From NCBI RefSeq assembly GCF_017316185.1, contig NZ_JAFLVX010000004.1, positions 69,459-116,399 on the forward strand: a stretch of DNA of 46,941 nt. Reading direction: 5' to 3'. Each line of letters starts with the position of its first letter. The first letter of the stretch is position 1. Shown piece after piece: positions 29,537 to 38,266 of this stretch. Below the pieces are notes generated by a model. It saw only the letters and a list, made by a program, of their open reading frames with translations, was not told the origin of the DNA and ran no database searches. The DNA is from Candidatus Vagococcus giribetii (GTDB taxonomy: Bacteria > Bacillota > Bacilli > Lactobacillales > Vagococcaceae). Made by a program: the position numbers and the translations under genes.

Positions 29537-30081
29537 TATTCATTATCTATTACTAACTCGTCCCTTAAGATACCATATTTCACAGAGTCGTAATACTGTC
29601 CATTTAAATACCTTACTTTTCGAATAACTCCTTCTTTTGTCATACCACACTTTTCACCTATTTTTTGCATGCCATGATTCCCTGACCATGTCGTAAAGCC
29701 AATGTGAGGTAAGTAATCAAATTGCCCAAATAACTCCTTCAACCAGTTAGAAAGAGCAATACCGCCAATCCCTTTCCCCCACATATTAGAGTCGTACACT
29801 AAAATACCTACCTCTAACCATTGCTTCAACTGACCATCTTCCCAATAAGCTGTTACCAGACCTACTATAGTGTCATCAACAACTATCGCTTTTCTCATAG
29901 GACTATTGATTAGACTTTTCCCAAAACCTGTTGAAAATTCTTCCCATGTTTCCACTGGGTCATTAAAATAAGGACCACTGAATTTCATCCACTCTAAATC
30001 AGCTTTTGGTCCATAACTAATCTCCCAAATACCTTTGATATCTTCCTCTAAAATTGGTTGTAATGATACTTGCTTTTTCAT
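29536..30081 (-). CDS. GNAT family N-acetyltransferase (RimJ/RimL type)
   Basis: A 181-residue acetyltransferase. The acetyl-CoA region is WLEVGILVYDSNMWGKGIGGIAL near residue 100, and GNHGMQKIGEKCGMTKEGVI is the typical RimJ/RimL C-terminal part. AGGAGGAATCT precedes the ATG. It lies 106 bases after another GNAT gene on the same strand; whether they are co-transcribed is unclear. The substrate is not predictable. Confidence 0.82.
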   Translation of the reverse strand: MKKQVSLQPILEEDIKGIWEISYGPKADLEWMKFSGPYFNDPVETWEEFSTGFGKSLINSPMRKAIVVDDTIVGLVTAYWEDGQLKQWLEVGILVYDSNMWGKGIGGIALSNWLKELFGQFDYLPHIGFTTWSGNHGMQKIGEKCGMTKEGVIRKVRYLNGQYYDSVKYGILRDELVIDNE

Positions 30082-30186
30082 AGATTCCTCCTAAAGATAA
30101 GTCTGAATGACAATGAATACACATTGTTAAAACTCTCTATATATTTATATGAACAATTATATTTTTTCAATAAAATCATTCCTTTT

Positions 30187-30648
30187 TTAAGACCCCAAAG
30201 ACTTAATCATAACTAAGCAAGGATTCCACTCATCCCAAAGAGTTGGAAATATTTCAAACTCAGTAAAACCAATTGATTTGTAAAATCGAATGGTTTGATT
30301 ATATTCTTTATAACGACCTTCTTCAACAGTTTTCACTTGTAAAAATTCATATTTTTCTTTAGCATATGCTTCTAATTCAGTCATTAATTGAGTCCCTATA
30401 CCTTGATTGTGCCAGTTCTTTTTAATACCCATACAGTAAATTTCTCCCACTTTTTGAGCTGTTTGTTTCAAACTAATAAATCCTAAAATAGTGTCTTCTT
30501 CTCTAGCAACCCATAATGGATACTCTGATGATTTTTCTACATACTCATCAATAGCTGATTCTATGCCAAACCACTCAGGTAGATCCATAAGAACTTCTTT
30601 GACAATTAATTGTTTCATTTCAGAATCTTTTTCTCGTCTAATAGCCAC
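30187..30648 (-). CDS. GNAT family N-acetyltransferase
   Basis: A 153-residue acetyltransferase with acetyl-CoA motif MGIKKNWHNQGIGTQLMTEL near residue 92 and the C-terminal IRFYKSIGFTEFEIFPT. It starts at GTG 30648 with AAAGGAG eight bases upstream. The substrate is unknown. It is not closely similar to the GNAT at 29536-30081. Confidence 0.82.
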   Translation of the reverse strand: MAIRREKDSEMKQLIVKEVLMDLPEWFGIESAIDEYVEKSSEYPLWVAREEDTILGFISLKQTAQKVGEIYCMGIKKNWHNQGIGTQLMTELEAYAKEKYEFLQVKTVEEGRYKEYNQTIRFYKSIGFTEFEIFPTLWDEWNPCLVMIKSLGS

Positions 30649-30795
30649 GTTTAAAACTCCTTTTGTTTTAATACTACCATAATTAATGCATTCGTCTTAA
30701 ACGATAGTTACAAATCATAACTCTCAATACCCAAAACAAACTCTCTAAATCAACATGGTATAATTAACAATAAAGATGAAACGGAGTTGATTGCT

Positions 30796-31113
30796 ATGTA
30801 CGAGGAAAAAGATTGGATTATGGGACAGGTCAAACAACTTGCTGAAGGTCTAGGAGCAATGCTTAGTAAGGATTCTATCAAAAATATTTTAAGCTTTGAA
30901 CAAACTGACACCCAACAAATTTCTGATGAAGACTTAGAGAAAATCATTGCTATTGTGGATGCCAAACAAAAGAAAGAAGCTTTGCACTTAAGTGATGAAG
31001 TGTTCTACGAAACAATTGGTATTAATGAAGATGACTGGTTAGAGGTTGATTCATTAACTAAACTACCTGATGACACTAATTATCACCTTATCAAAGATTT
31101 CATCAATCATTAA
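30796..31113 (+). CDS. Small conserved protein, possibly DUF6483
   Basis: A 105-residue acidic, mostly helical protein without membrane or signal segments. The opening MYEEKDWIMGQVKQLAEGLG resembles the DUF6483 family, as far as I can judge by eye. ACGGAG precedes the ATG at 30796; the in-frame TTG at 30787 is part of that ribosome site. It is followed by the MutS-like gene after 56 bases. No function can be given. Confidence 0.68.
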   Translation: MYEEKDWIMGQVKQLAEGLGAMLSKDSIKNILSFEQTDTQQISDEDLEKIIAIVDAKQKKEALHLSDEVFYETIGINEDDWLEVDSLTKLPDDTNYHLIKDFINH

Positions 31114-31130
31114 ATTAGCTCCCCCCTCTG

Positions 31131-31139
31131 TGCTACAAT
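31131..31139 (+). promoter_or_regulatory. Extended -10 before the MutS-like gene
   Basis: TGCTACAAT (31131-31139) is an extended -10 without a good -35. The start codon is 31 bases downstream. Confidence 0.4.
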
Positions 31140-31169
31140 ATATACAAAAAGAATCTGAGGTGTTGTCTG

Positions 31170-32816
31170 ATGAATGAATATCAACTAATTGCTGCTTTTG
31201 TTATAGGCATTATTATCCTTTTTCTATTACTAGATATAGTGAATAAAATCAAACTAAAGCAACAAATTAAATCTGACTGGGGAAAACTACCTCGCCATAG
31301 CTCAAAAGACAGTGAGGAAAGTTTATTAAAAGCCTATGGTTTTAGAAAAAAAGACCAAGATGTCTTGATTGATGACTTAACATGGCATGATTTAGATATG
31401 TTTGAAGTTTTCAAGCGAATTAATTTAACTTATTCAAGCATTGGTTCTGAGGAACTTTATCATTACTTGCGTGGCTATAACTTAACAACGACACAATTAG
31501 ATGAACTTGAAACCTTAATCACTTATTTTAAAGAACATCCTGATACGAGGGAAACTGTTTCTTACCGATTTGCTCGTCTTGGAAAAAAATCTTTTAACTA
31601 CGCTCAGGCTTACTTAAATCAAGAAACAACCAATCCTTTTAAACATTTAAATCTTTATACTTTCTTAGGTATCTTACCAATTATTAGCTTACTAAGTGCC
31701 ATTGTCATTGGTGCACCAGGATTGATTATTGCCATCTCTTCACTATGTGTTAATACGGTGCTCTATTTAATCAAAAAAGGGCAACTAGAAATAGAACTTA
31801 GTGCCATGAATTATTTAGTCCAAGGCTTATCACTGAGTAATTATTTAGGTAAACTAGACACACCACTAAAAGAAGCTATTAATCAAAATAATCAAACATT
31901 CAAGCCGGTTTTAAAAGTGGCCTTTGCTTTTCGCACCAAGAGCGGTAGCGAATCTGAGATGTTTATCGAAATGCTTAGTGCAGCCTTTTTACTTCCCTTT
32001 ATTTCCTTTGGGATTGTCTCTAAAAAAGTGCAAAAAGACCATGAAAAAGCTTTAGCGCTTTGGGAATTAATGGGCCAACTAGAAGTGGCGATTGCTGTTT
32101 TAAACTTACGCACTGTTTACGGTGAGTATTGGTGCCATCCTACTTTTGGTGATAATGGGGTAACAGCTGAGGAAGTCATTCATCCTCTATTGCAAGAACC
32201 TGTTCCGAATCCTATTCATTGGCAACAAAGTACCTTAATCACTGGTTCAAACGCCTCTGGTAAATCCACTTATGTGCGAGCCGTTGCCATTAACATCTTA
32301 TTTGCTCAAACACTAAATACCTGTCTAGCCACTTCTTTTCAGTTGCAACCTGGACATGTTATTTCTTCTATGGGTGTTCAAGATAGCGTGATTGACGGGG
32401 ATAGTTACTTTATCGCTGAACTAAAATCCTTGTACCGATTGATTGAAGTAGTTGAAACGAATACATTTTGCTACTGCTTTATTGATGAGATTCTTAAAGG
32501 AACTAACACTATTGAAAGAATTGCTGCATCTTCTAGTATCCTTTCTTGGCTGACAAAACAAAATCAATTAGCCTTTGTGGCCACTCACGACATTGAATTA
32601 CCACAAATTCTTGGTAAAGATTGTGCCAATATTCATTTTGAAGAAACCGTGTCAAAAGAAGACGGGATTTCTTTTGACTACTTGTTAAAAGAAGGCGTAG
32701 CTACTTCACGAAATGCCATTAACTTAATAGATAGTATGAATTTCCCGTCATCCATTATTACTGACTCCTTAAAGAAAGCGCAATTCTTTGATGAAAACAG
32801 ACACTGGAAAGCTTAA
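31170..32816 (+). CDS. Membrane-anchored MutS-like ATPase
   Basis: A 548-residue protein. An N-terminal membrane segment lies near residues 5-22 (LIAAFVIGIIILFLLLDIV), and a second hydrophobic pair near residues 168-195. The C-terminal half is a MutS ATPase: Walker A ITGSNASGKSTYVRAV near residue 353, Walker B CYCFIDEILKGTNTIER and FVATHDIELPQIL. The mismatch-reading domain I of MutS and the Smr domain of MutS2 are both absent, so it should not act as ordinary mismatch repair. Such proteins are widespread in Firmicutes without a known role. CTGAGGTGTTGTCTG precedes the ATG. Confidence 0.83.
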   Translation: MNEYQLIAAFVIGIIILFLLLDIVNKIKLKQQIKSDWGKLPRHSSKDSEESLLKAYGFRKKDQDVLIDDLTWHDLDMFEVFKRINLTYSSIGSEELYHYLRGYNLTTTQLDELETLITYFKEHPDTRETVSYRFARLGKKSFNYAQAYLNQETTNPFKHLNLYTFLGILPIISLLSAIVIGAPGLIIAISSLCVNTVLYLIKKGQLEIELSAMNYLVQGLSLSNYLGKLDTPLKEAINQNNQTFKPVLKVAFAFRTKSGSESEMFIEMLSAAFLLPFISFGIVSKKVQKDHEKALALWELMGQLEVAIAVLNLRTVYGEYWCHPTFGDNGVTAEEVIHPLLQEPVPNPIHWQQSTLITGSNASGKSTYVRAVAINILFAQTLNTCLATSFQLQPGHVISSMGVQDSVIDGDSYFIAELKSLYRLIEVVETNTFCYCFIDEILKGTNTIERIAASSSILSWLTKQNQLAFVATHDIELPQILGKDCANIHFEETVSKEDGISFDYLLKEGVATSRNAINLIDSMNFPSSIITDSLKKAQFFDENRHWKA

Positions 32817-32872
32817 ATCTATTAATTTTTTATGATTTTAATGAGTATATTGCCTTGTTTTGATAGGTTTTG

Positions 32873-32881
32873 TGGTATGCT
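32873..32881 (+). promoter_or_regulatory. Extended -10 before lepB
   Basis: TGGTATGCT (32873-32881) is an extended -10. A TTGTTT lies 15 bases upstream (32855-32860). Confidence 0.4.
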
Positions 32882-32905
32882 AGCAGTACTTAAGAGGTGA
32901 TAATG

Positions 32906-33457
32906 ATGAAAACATTTTTTAAAGATGTCTTATGGTTTTTTGCGCTTTTTCTTGTCCTAACGATGGTGCGAATTTACGTGGCGGCTCCTATTAAAGTCCA
33001 AGGAGAATCAATGATGCCTACTTTAGAAGATGGTGAAAAAGCCATCGCCTATAAGCTTGGCGATGTTCATCGCTTTGACGTCATCCCACTAGTGGCAACA
33101 GATGATCCGTCACTTAATTATGTGAAACGTGTGATTGGCTTGCCTAGTGACTCTGTCGCATACAAAGACGATCAACTTTATATTAATGGTGAACCTTTAG
33201 CTGAAGATTACTTAAATGACACAAAAATCAAATGGCAACAAGAAGGACACACCACACCACTAACAGATGACTTCACTTTAAAAGAGTTAACTGGGCATGA
33301 CACAGTACCACCAAATATGTATTTTGTCTTAGGTGATAATCGACAAGTGTCAAAAGATAGCCGCTTTGAAGAAGTAGGCTTCATTCCTAAAGAAAATATT
33401 ATTGGAAAAGCAAAAATGATTATTTGGCCACCTAGCGAATGGGCTTTGGTCAAATAA
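32906..33457 (+). CDS. lepB: Type I signal peptidase
   Basis: A protein of about 183 residues that removes signal peptides outside the membrane. One N-terminal membrane segment lies near residues 6-25. The catalytic serine is in QGESMMPTL near residue 36, and the catalytic lysine is in YVKRVIGLPSD, where the usual glycine of box D is serine. Box E is LGDNRQVSKDSR. AAGAGGTGAT precedes two adjacent ATGs (32903 and 32906). The secretion load is unknown. Paralogues are common in this group, so it may be one of several. Confidence 0.92.
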   Translation: MKTFFKDVLWFFALFLVLTMVRIYVAAPIKVQGESMMPTLEDGEKAIAYKLGDVHRFDVIPLVATDDPSLNYVKRVIGLPSDSVAYKDDQLYINGEPLAEDYLNDTKIKWQQEGHTTPLTDDFTLKELTGHDTVPPNMYFVLGDNRQVSKDSRFEEVGFIPKENIIGKAKMIIWPPSEWALVK

Positions 33458-33469
33458 AGAAGTTCAAAA

Positions 33470-33505
33470 AAATAGAGACTGACTAACATGTCAGTCTCTA
33501 TTTTT
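33470..33505. terminator. Bidirectional terminator between lepB and the MerR gene
   Basis: AAATAGAGACTGAC (33470-33483) pairs perfectly with GTCAGTCTCTATTT (33490-33503). The merR-type stop codon lies at the start of the right arm. Confidence 0.92.
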
Positions 33506-34222
33506 GACTTCTAATGTAACAAATAACTTATCACGATAGCCTAGTGATACATCTATATTTTCATAATAAATCAGCTCATAGCTAGTGTCATGTATGTTTT
33601 CTTTAATAAAAGTAGCTAATTGACCTTGCAACTGCTCTTCACTAGTGACTTCAATTGTTTTCTTTACGTATTGGACTTCTTCAAGAACTAGGTCGTAATC
33701 TTCTTGAGTACCAAAAACATAAATATGCTCTTCTCCCTCTTCGTTTGCAACTCTAATAAATAATTCTAAATTTCCAAATCCTTGTTCTTTAGCCTTTAAT
33801 AAGTCTACTTGTCCACTCACTACAACTGCATCAGGAATCTTTTTTAAGTAACGCTTTGCTCTTTTAACTGTTTTTGAGTCTCCTACAGATAGAACTTTAT
33901 TCTCCTCGACTACTCTTTCTAATTCTTCTTTTACCCGAGTTAGTTCATTAATTTGCTCCTCTAATTTAGCAATACCTTTAGTAAAGAAAGGGTAAATTGC
34001 CTCCTCTTGTAATAGATGTTTAATCTCTTCAATTGTATAGTCACATTGTCTCAAAAAGAGAATTTGGTACAACCGGTATACATCTGATTCATCGAAATAA
34101 TGATAGCCGTTATCTTTATTTGTTTTAGGTAATAAAAGGGATTCCTCTATGTAGTATCTAATGGTATACTTAGGTATATCAAACAATTTAGCTAACTGTC
34201 CTGTTGTTAGTAACATTTCCAC
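33491..34222 (-). CDS. MerR-family regulator with unrecognised C-terminal domain
   Basis: A protein of about 243 residues. The N-terminal MerR HTH reads TTGQLAKLFDIPKYTIRYYI and LFLRQCDYTIEEIKHLLQEE, followed by the coiled-coil dimer helix to about residue 105. The remaining 130 residues (IPDAVVVSGQVDLLKAKEQG onward) look like a ligand-binding fold that I cannot name. I choose GTG 34222 because AAGAGGAG is eight bases upstream; TTG 34228 or ATG 34216 are alternatives. The gene follows the glycosyltransferase after 14 bases, so they are probably co-transcribed. Confidence 0.78.
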   Translation of the reverse strand: MEMLLTTGQLAKLFDIPKYTIRYYIEESLLLPKTNKDNGYHYFDESDVYRLYQILFLRQCDYTIEEIKHLLQEEAIYPFFTKGIAKLEEQINELTRVKEELERVVEENKVLSVGDSKTVKRAKRYLKKIPDAVVVSGQVDLLKAKEQGFGNLELFIRVANEEGEEHIYVFGTQEDYDLVLEEVQYVKKTIEVTSEEQLQGQLATFIKENIHDTSYELIYYENIDVSLGYRDKLFVTLEVKNRD

Positions 34223-34236
34223 AAGCAACTCTCCTC

Positions 34237-35085
34237 TTACTCTTTTACCAGTTTATGTTGCTGTTTATAATGCTTCAAACGATGCACATAATCCAAATAC
34301 AAACCAGTAAATCGCGTATCACTTTTCTCTTTCCACGGCTTTGGCTTACCACAAAAATGCACGATAGCCGTTTGATTCATAACTTGATGAATATCATACT
34401 CTCCCATACTTTTTGCTAAGTAACTAACATACTTTCTAGCATCATAATTCCACACATCATCAGGGACTTCCTTAACATATTTACCATACAAATGATTCAA
34501 TACATCTTGATCAGGTAACAACAAATAAGGTCCATATCTATCAATAGTTTCATTAATTGCTTCTATGGAAATCGTCTCACGAGCCTTCTCTAAATCAATC
34601 AACATCACACCAGAATTATAATAAGGATGATCCGTATTGAGACGTAGTTGATTCAAACTATTTGTAATATTAGTAACTCCTCTATGAGAAGCAGCAGCTA
34701 ATAATTTACCTTCTAAATCTAGCTCCCATAAAGGATTCAATGAGTTAATCACTAATAAATCAGGATCTAAATAAAGAATGCGTTCCACTTCTTTAGGTAA
34801 TATCTTTCCACATAATAAACGGAAATACATCTCTTTAGGATAACGTGTCACTGTTGGTGCCTCTTTAAAAATATATTGAGTTACTGCTACTGGTGCCAAT
34901 TGCCAACCAAAAGAATCTATCAACTGTTGAAGCTTTTCTAACTTAGTTTCAGGGATTTCCTCATGAATGAGCCAAATCGTCATTCGCTGATTCAAATGAT
35001 GTTCTCGCAAGGAAAACAACATGGTTTCTAAGGGTTCTAAATAATTCTCATCTACTGTCACCAAAATTGCCATTTCTTCAGTCAT
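34237..35085 (-). CDS. Glycosyltransferase family 8 protein
   Basis: A 282-residue cytoplasmic glycosyltransferase. AILVTVDENYLEPLETMLFS is the GT8 nucleotide-sugar start, the metal-binding DxD is YLDPDLLV near residue 105, PYYNSGVMLIDL lies near residue 160, and the C-terminal HFCGKPKPWK histidine is present. GT8 enzymes transfer glucose or galactose to cell-surface glycans. The acceptor is unknown here. AAGGAGATAAG precedes the ATG. It is followed directly by the MerR regulator. Confidence 0.87.
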   Translation of the reverse strand: MTEEMAILVTVDENYLEPLETMLFSLREHHLNQRMTIWLIHEEIPETKLEKLQQLIDSFGWQLAPVAVTQYIFKEAPTVTRYPKEMYFRLLCGKILPKEVERILYLDPDLLVINSLNPLWELDLEGKLLAAASHRGVTNITNSLNQLRLNTDHPYYNSGVMLIDLEKARETISIEAINETIDRYGPYLLLPDQDVLNHLYGKYVKEVPDDVWNYDARKYVSYLAKSMGEYDIHQVMNQTAIVHFCGKPKPWKEKSDTRFTGLYLDYVHRLKHYKQQHKLVKE

Positions 35086-35243
35086 ATACTTATCTCCTTA
35101 TCACTTGTTATCTCTATTATAAAACAAATCCTTTCAGAGGTGGATACCTAAATCAGTCCTTGGTCTGAGGTTCATCTTCTTAAAACATGTGACACTATAG
35201 ATAACATTTTTACTTGCTCGAAAACAAAAAGGAGGGAATTATC

Positions 35244-35612
35244 ATGAGACATCGTCACGAAGCACTTCAAGGTCGCTACATCTTTTTAATTGTCGTTTTA
35301 ATCACTAACTTAGTTATTTTATCAACTAACATCAAAAGTCTTCCTTGGTATTCTACCAGTAACTTAAGTGCAACTGGTCTCTTGATGACAACTCCTATAC
35401 TTGCTTTGTTTGTTTTATTATTTAGCCAAAAAGATCTAAGTCTTTCTATCAATCAAGTCAAACTCGCTATTCCAGCTATTGCCTTGTTGATAAACGGACT
35501 AAACCTGTTATTATCTGCTTCAGAAATCAAAACAGATCTTAGCTTATTGATTAGTATTCTCTTAATCATCAATGCGTTTTCTCTTTTATACCCACGCCGT
35601 TTAGGCTACTAA
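35244..35612 (+). CDS. Small four-helix membrane protein, unknown function
   Basis: A 122-residue protein with four hydrophobic segments: YIFLIVVLITNLVILST, GLLMTTPILALFVLLF, LAIPAIALLINGLNLLL and LSLLISILLIINAFSLL. The N-terminus is basic (MRHRHEALQGR). AAAAAGGAGGGAATTATC precedes the ATG at 35244; an in-frame TTG at 35214 lies upstream of this ribosome site. I do not recognise a family. Confidence 0.7.
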   Translation: MRHRHEALQGRYIFLIVVLITNLVILSTNIKSLPWYSTSNLSATGLLMTTPILALFVLLFSQKDLSLSINQVKLAIPAIALLINGLNLLLSASEIKTDLSLLISILLIINAFSLLYPRRLGY

Positions 35613-35617
35613 TAGTT

Positions 35618-35664
35618 AAAGGACAGTAACATAAGTTTTTTGCTTATGTTACTGTCCTTTTTTA
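35618..35664. terminator. Bidirectional terminator between the small membrane gene and ada
   Basis: A perfect 18-bp stem (35618-35635 with 35643-35660) with a T-rich tail contains the last codons and stop of ada. Confidence 0.93.
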
Positions 35665-36713
35665 GTTAGCACCATCTCTTTTTCTAAACTCAGCAAGTAG
35701 TTTTTCCTCTCAATACCACCTGCATAACCTCCCAGTTCTCCACTGGTTTTAATCACTCGATGACACGGAACAATAATCCCTAGTTGATTACAACCATTAG
35801 CGTTTCCTACTGCTTTAACTTTATCTGCATTGCCTAGCTTTTCGGCAATATCTTTGTATGTCCACGTACTGCCAATTGGTATCTCGTCCAATAAAGCCCA
35901 AACAGATTGTTGAAAGGGTGTGCCTTTTTTTCTGATAGGAACACTAAAACTCTTTAGCTCTTTTCTAAAGTATGCCTGAAGTTCTTTTTCTGTTAGTTGA
36001 TTAATATGATTTTTCCCAGGTACAATCCTGAAATTTTCTGACAACCGCAAACGCTCAATCTCTCTTTCTAATCCTCTACGGTCAGTAAACTCAAGTAAAT
36101 ACAAATACTCTTCATCTGCTAGTGATAGCATCGTTCCAATTGGTGTCGAGATAAAATGAGCCCATAATAACTTTATATTCTCTTTTTTACGTGGATTTCC
36201 CATTATTTTGGTAAACGCATCATTAAAGCCACTTGCTGATTCATAACCTGATGCCAATTGTTGATCAATTACTTTGTCACCCTTCATTATTTCTTTAAAT
36301 GCCAGACCCATCCTTCTTGATCTTGCATATTGAACAAAGGTCATGTCATAAACTTGCTTGAATTTTCTTCTAGCTGTTGCTGAATGAATACCTAATGCTT
36401 TAAAATCTTGTTCTTGCCAACGTTTTTCAGGGTGCTCTTCTACTGCATCTATTAATAACTGAACTTCTTCAGGAATATCCCTTGGATAGGATAATGGTCG
36501 GCAAATTTTACATGGTCTAAATCCTGCAATTAAAGCTTCTTCTGCTGTTTCGTAGAATAGACAATTCTCAAATTTAGGTTTTCTCGCTGTACAAGTTGGA
36601 TGACAAAAAATACCTGTTGTTACAATTCCTGCATAAAAAATCCCATCGTACTGAGAATTTTTAGTTATTAACGCCTCATAGTATTCTTTCTTCTTTGCCT
36701 CAGATACTGTCAT
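35649..36713 (-). CDS. ada: Ada: DNA repair methyltransferase and regulator
   Basis: A 354-residue three-domain protein, the same length as E. coli Ada. The N-terminal zinc domain repairs methylphosphotriesters, with cysteines in IFCHPTCTARKP and FRPCKICRP. An AraC-type HTH follows (about residues 85-180, ATARRKFKQVYDMTFVQYAR). The C-terminal O6-alkylguanine-DNA methyltransferase has the acceptor site GIIVPCHRVIKTSGELGGYAGG near residue 315. All key cysteines are present, so both repair and self-activated regulation are expected. GGGAGGG precedes the ATG. No alkA or other repair gene is adjacent. Confidence 0.93.
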   Translation of the reverse strand: MTVSEAKKKEYYEALITKNSQYDGIFYAGIVTTGIFCHPTCTARKPKFENCLFYETAEEALIAGFRPCKICRPLSYPRDIPEEVQLLIDAVEEHPEKRWQEQDFKALGIHSATARRKFKQVYDMTFVQYARSRRMGLAFKEIMKGDKVIDQQLASGYESASGFNDAFTKIMGNPRKKENIKLLWAHFISTPIGTMLSLADEEYLYLLEFTDRRGLEREIERLRLSENFRIVPGKNHINQLTEKELQAYFRKELKSFSVPIRKKGTPFQQSVWALLDEIPIGSTWTYKDIAEKLGNADKVKAVGNANGCNQLGIIVPCHRVIKTSGELGGYAGGIERKNYLLSLEKEMVLTKKGQ

Positions 36714-36831
36714 ATAGCATCCCTCCCTTTGACTTTATTATAAAAGCCTTCTTCAAAAAAAGCTTTCGAAAATTTAACAAGTATTTTTCTAAAAAAGAGA
36801 TGATTCTTTCGAACCACCTCTTAAGTAATTG

Positions 36832-38115
36832 TTATTGACTAATGTCAGTAAATAATTGATTGGCTAAATTAACGTTTGTTTTATTTTCCGTAACGGCGTT
36901 ACTCATAACAATCACCGCATTATTTCCGTCTTTGCTAAAAACAATCGTTGGTTCATAACTTCTGAATACACCATGTCCATAATAATGACTGCCTTTATCG
37001 TAAAAGCCCGCCTTATAATCGTAATACACAGATGCTGGTCTTTGGGCTAAACTATCCGTTAGCACTTTTTTAGAGACAATTTTGCCATCAAACATTCCTT
37101 GAACAATTGTCAATAAATCACCAGCGGAGGCATACATATTGCCTGTCCCAAGTTCATTGATCACATTTGACTCAGAAAATTTAACTGGTTTGGGATCTAG
37201 CTCACCTGACTCATTATATCTATGAGAAGCAATCATCCCTTCTGGCACATTTGACACATCATAAAAACCAGTATTTTCTAGATTTAGAGGCGTTCCAATC
37301 ACTTGAGAAAAGTAGTCTTCATATGACATATTCGTTACTTTTTCAACAATAGCAGCTAATAAGAAAAAATTCACATCTGAATAGCGCCATTTTTCTAGAG
37401 GTTGATACGTGACGTTCTTTACCACATAATCAATACTCTCTTCTTTAGAAGTTGAATCTGCTAGTTTTTCTTTTAAAAATAAACCAGATGTCATGGTGAG
37501 CATTTGATCAACGGTTATATTTTGACTGTTGGGAATAGATGGAAAATAATTTGATAAAGTCGTATTTAGTGTTATTTTACCTTCTTCAATCAACTTCATC
37601 ACTAGTAAGCCAGTCACCATCTTTTGGATAGATGCCAACATGTATTTACTGTTAACAGGATCATTACTAGCTTCTGCAGCATTTCCGTAGTTATTTAGTA
37701 GCACTACTTGATTATTTTTAACAGCTAAAACAGTTCCTGTTGTGTTGAAGGACTCAACTGTTTGATTTAATTGTTTATTTAATGCTTCATATTTTGGGTC
37801 AACTTTCGTAAAATTGGCTACGTCTGTTCGGGGCTTGAAGGTTTTTTCTTTTTTTTCAGTAGTTTGAGCGGTTTCTTCAGTTGAGAGCTTTGTTGTACTA
37901 GCCTCTACTTTTTTAGGTGAGGGCTTATTAGCATTACCGAACTGTTTAACAGTTGGTAAATCAAATTGCTTTTGTAATAACGGATACCAATAGTACACAT
38001 TGAAAACAATTGCCCCACCTAATATGAGTCCCACAAAAAACATAAAAACAGTGCGTCTTTTTTGTTGTCTAAATTTTTTTCTAAAGTAATTTATAGTTAT
38101 TTTTGATGGTTCCAT
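36832..38115 (-). CDS. Membrane-anchored serine hydrolase (class C beta-lactamase/PBP4* family)
   Basis: A 427-residue protein. An N-terminal membrane segment lies near residues 22-45 (FMFFVGLILGGAIVFNVYYW), then a serine/threonine/lysine-rich linker, then the extracellular catalytic domain. The SxxK motif is LASIQKMVTGLL near residue 165, and YSDVNFFLLAA holds the YxN. HGVFRSYEPTIVFSK may carry the third motif. This family holds D-alanyl peptidases, esterases and related enzymes, so the substrate cannot be set. GGTAGGG precedes the ATG. Confidence 0.82.
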   Translation of the reverse strand: MEPSKITINYFRKKFRQQKRRTVFMFFVGLILGGAIVFNVYYWYPLLQKQFDLPTVKQFGNANKPSPKKVEASTTKLSTEETAQTTEKKEKTFKPRTDVANFTKVDPKYEALNKQLNQTVESFNTTGTVLAVKNNQVVLLNNYGNAAEASNDPVNSKYMLASIQKMVTGLLVMKLIEEGKITLNTTLSNYFPSIPNSQNITVDQMLTMTSGLFLKEKLADSTSKEESIDYVVKNVTYQPLEKWRYSDVNFFLLAAIVEKVTNMSYEDYFSQVIGTPLNLENTGFYDVSNVPEGMIASHRYNESGELDPKPVKFSESNVINELGTGNMYASAGDLLTIVQGMFDGKIVSKKVLTDSLAQRPASVYYDYKAGFYDKGSHYYGHGVFRSYEPTIVFSKDGNNAVIVMSNAVTENKTNVNLANQLFTDISQ

Positions 38116-38228
38116 TAATTACCCTACCTTTTCTGTTTGAAATCTAGGATAGTTTACCACACAAATATGAAGATAAACAAATTATTTGTTGACTTTTTTT
38201 ACTGTTCAAAGTACTTAAAATAGTTAAA

Positions 38229-38264
38229 AAAATTCCCTCTATACCAATTTATAGAGGGAATTTC
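38229..38264 (-). terminator. Terminator after the PAP2 gene
   Basis: A perfect 14-bp stem (38230-38243 with 38250-38263) lies just beyond the PAP2 stop. On the minus strand a seven-base T run follows. Confidence 0.92.
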
Positions 38265-38266
38265 GC

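Noticed and set aside
31892-32113. A 73-codon minus-strand open frame
   Set aside because: It is antisense to the MutS-like gene, with no ribosome site.
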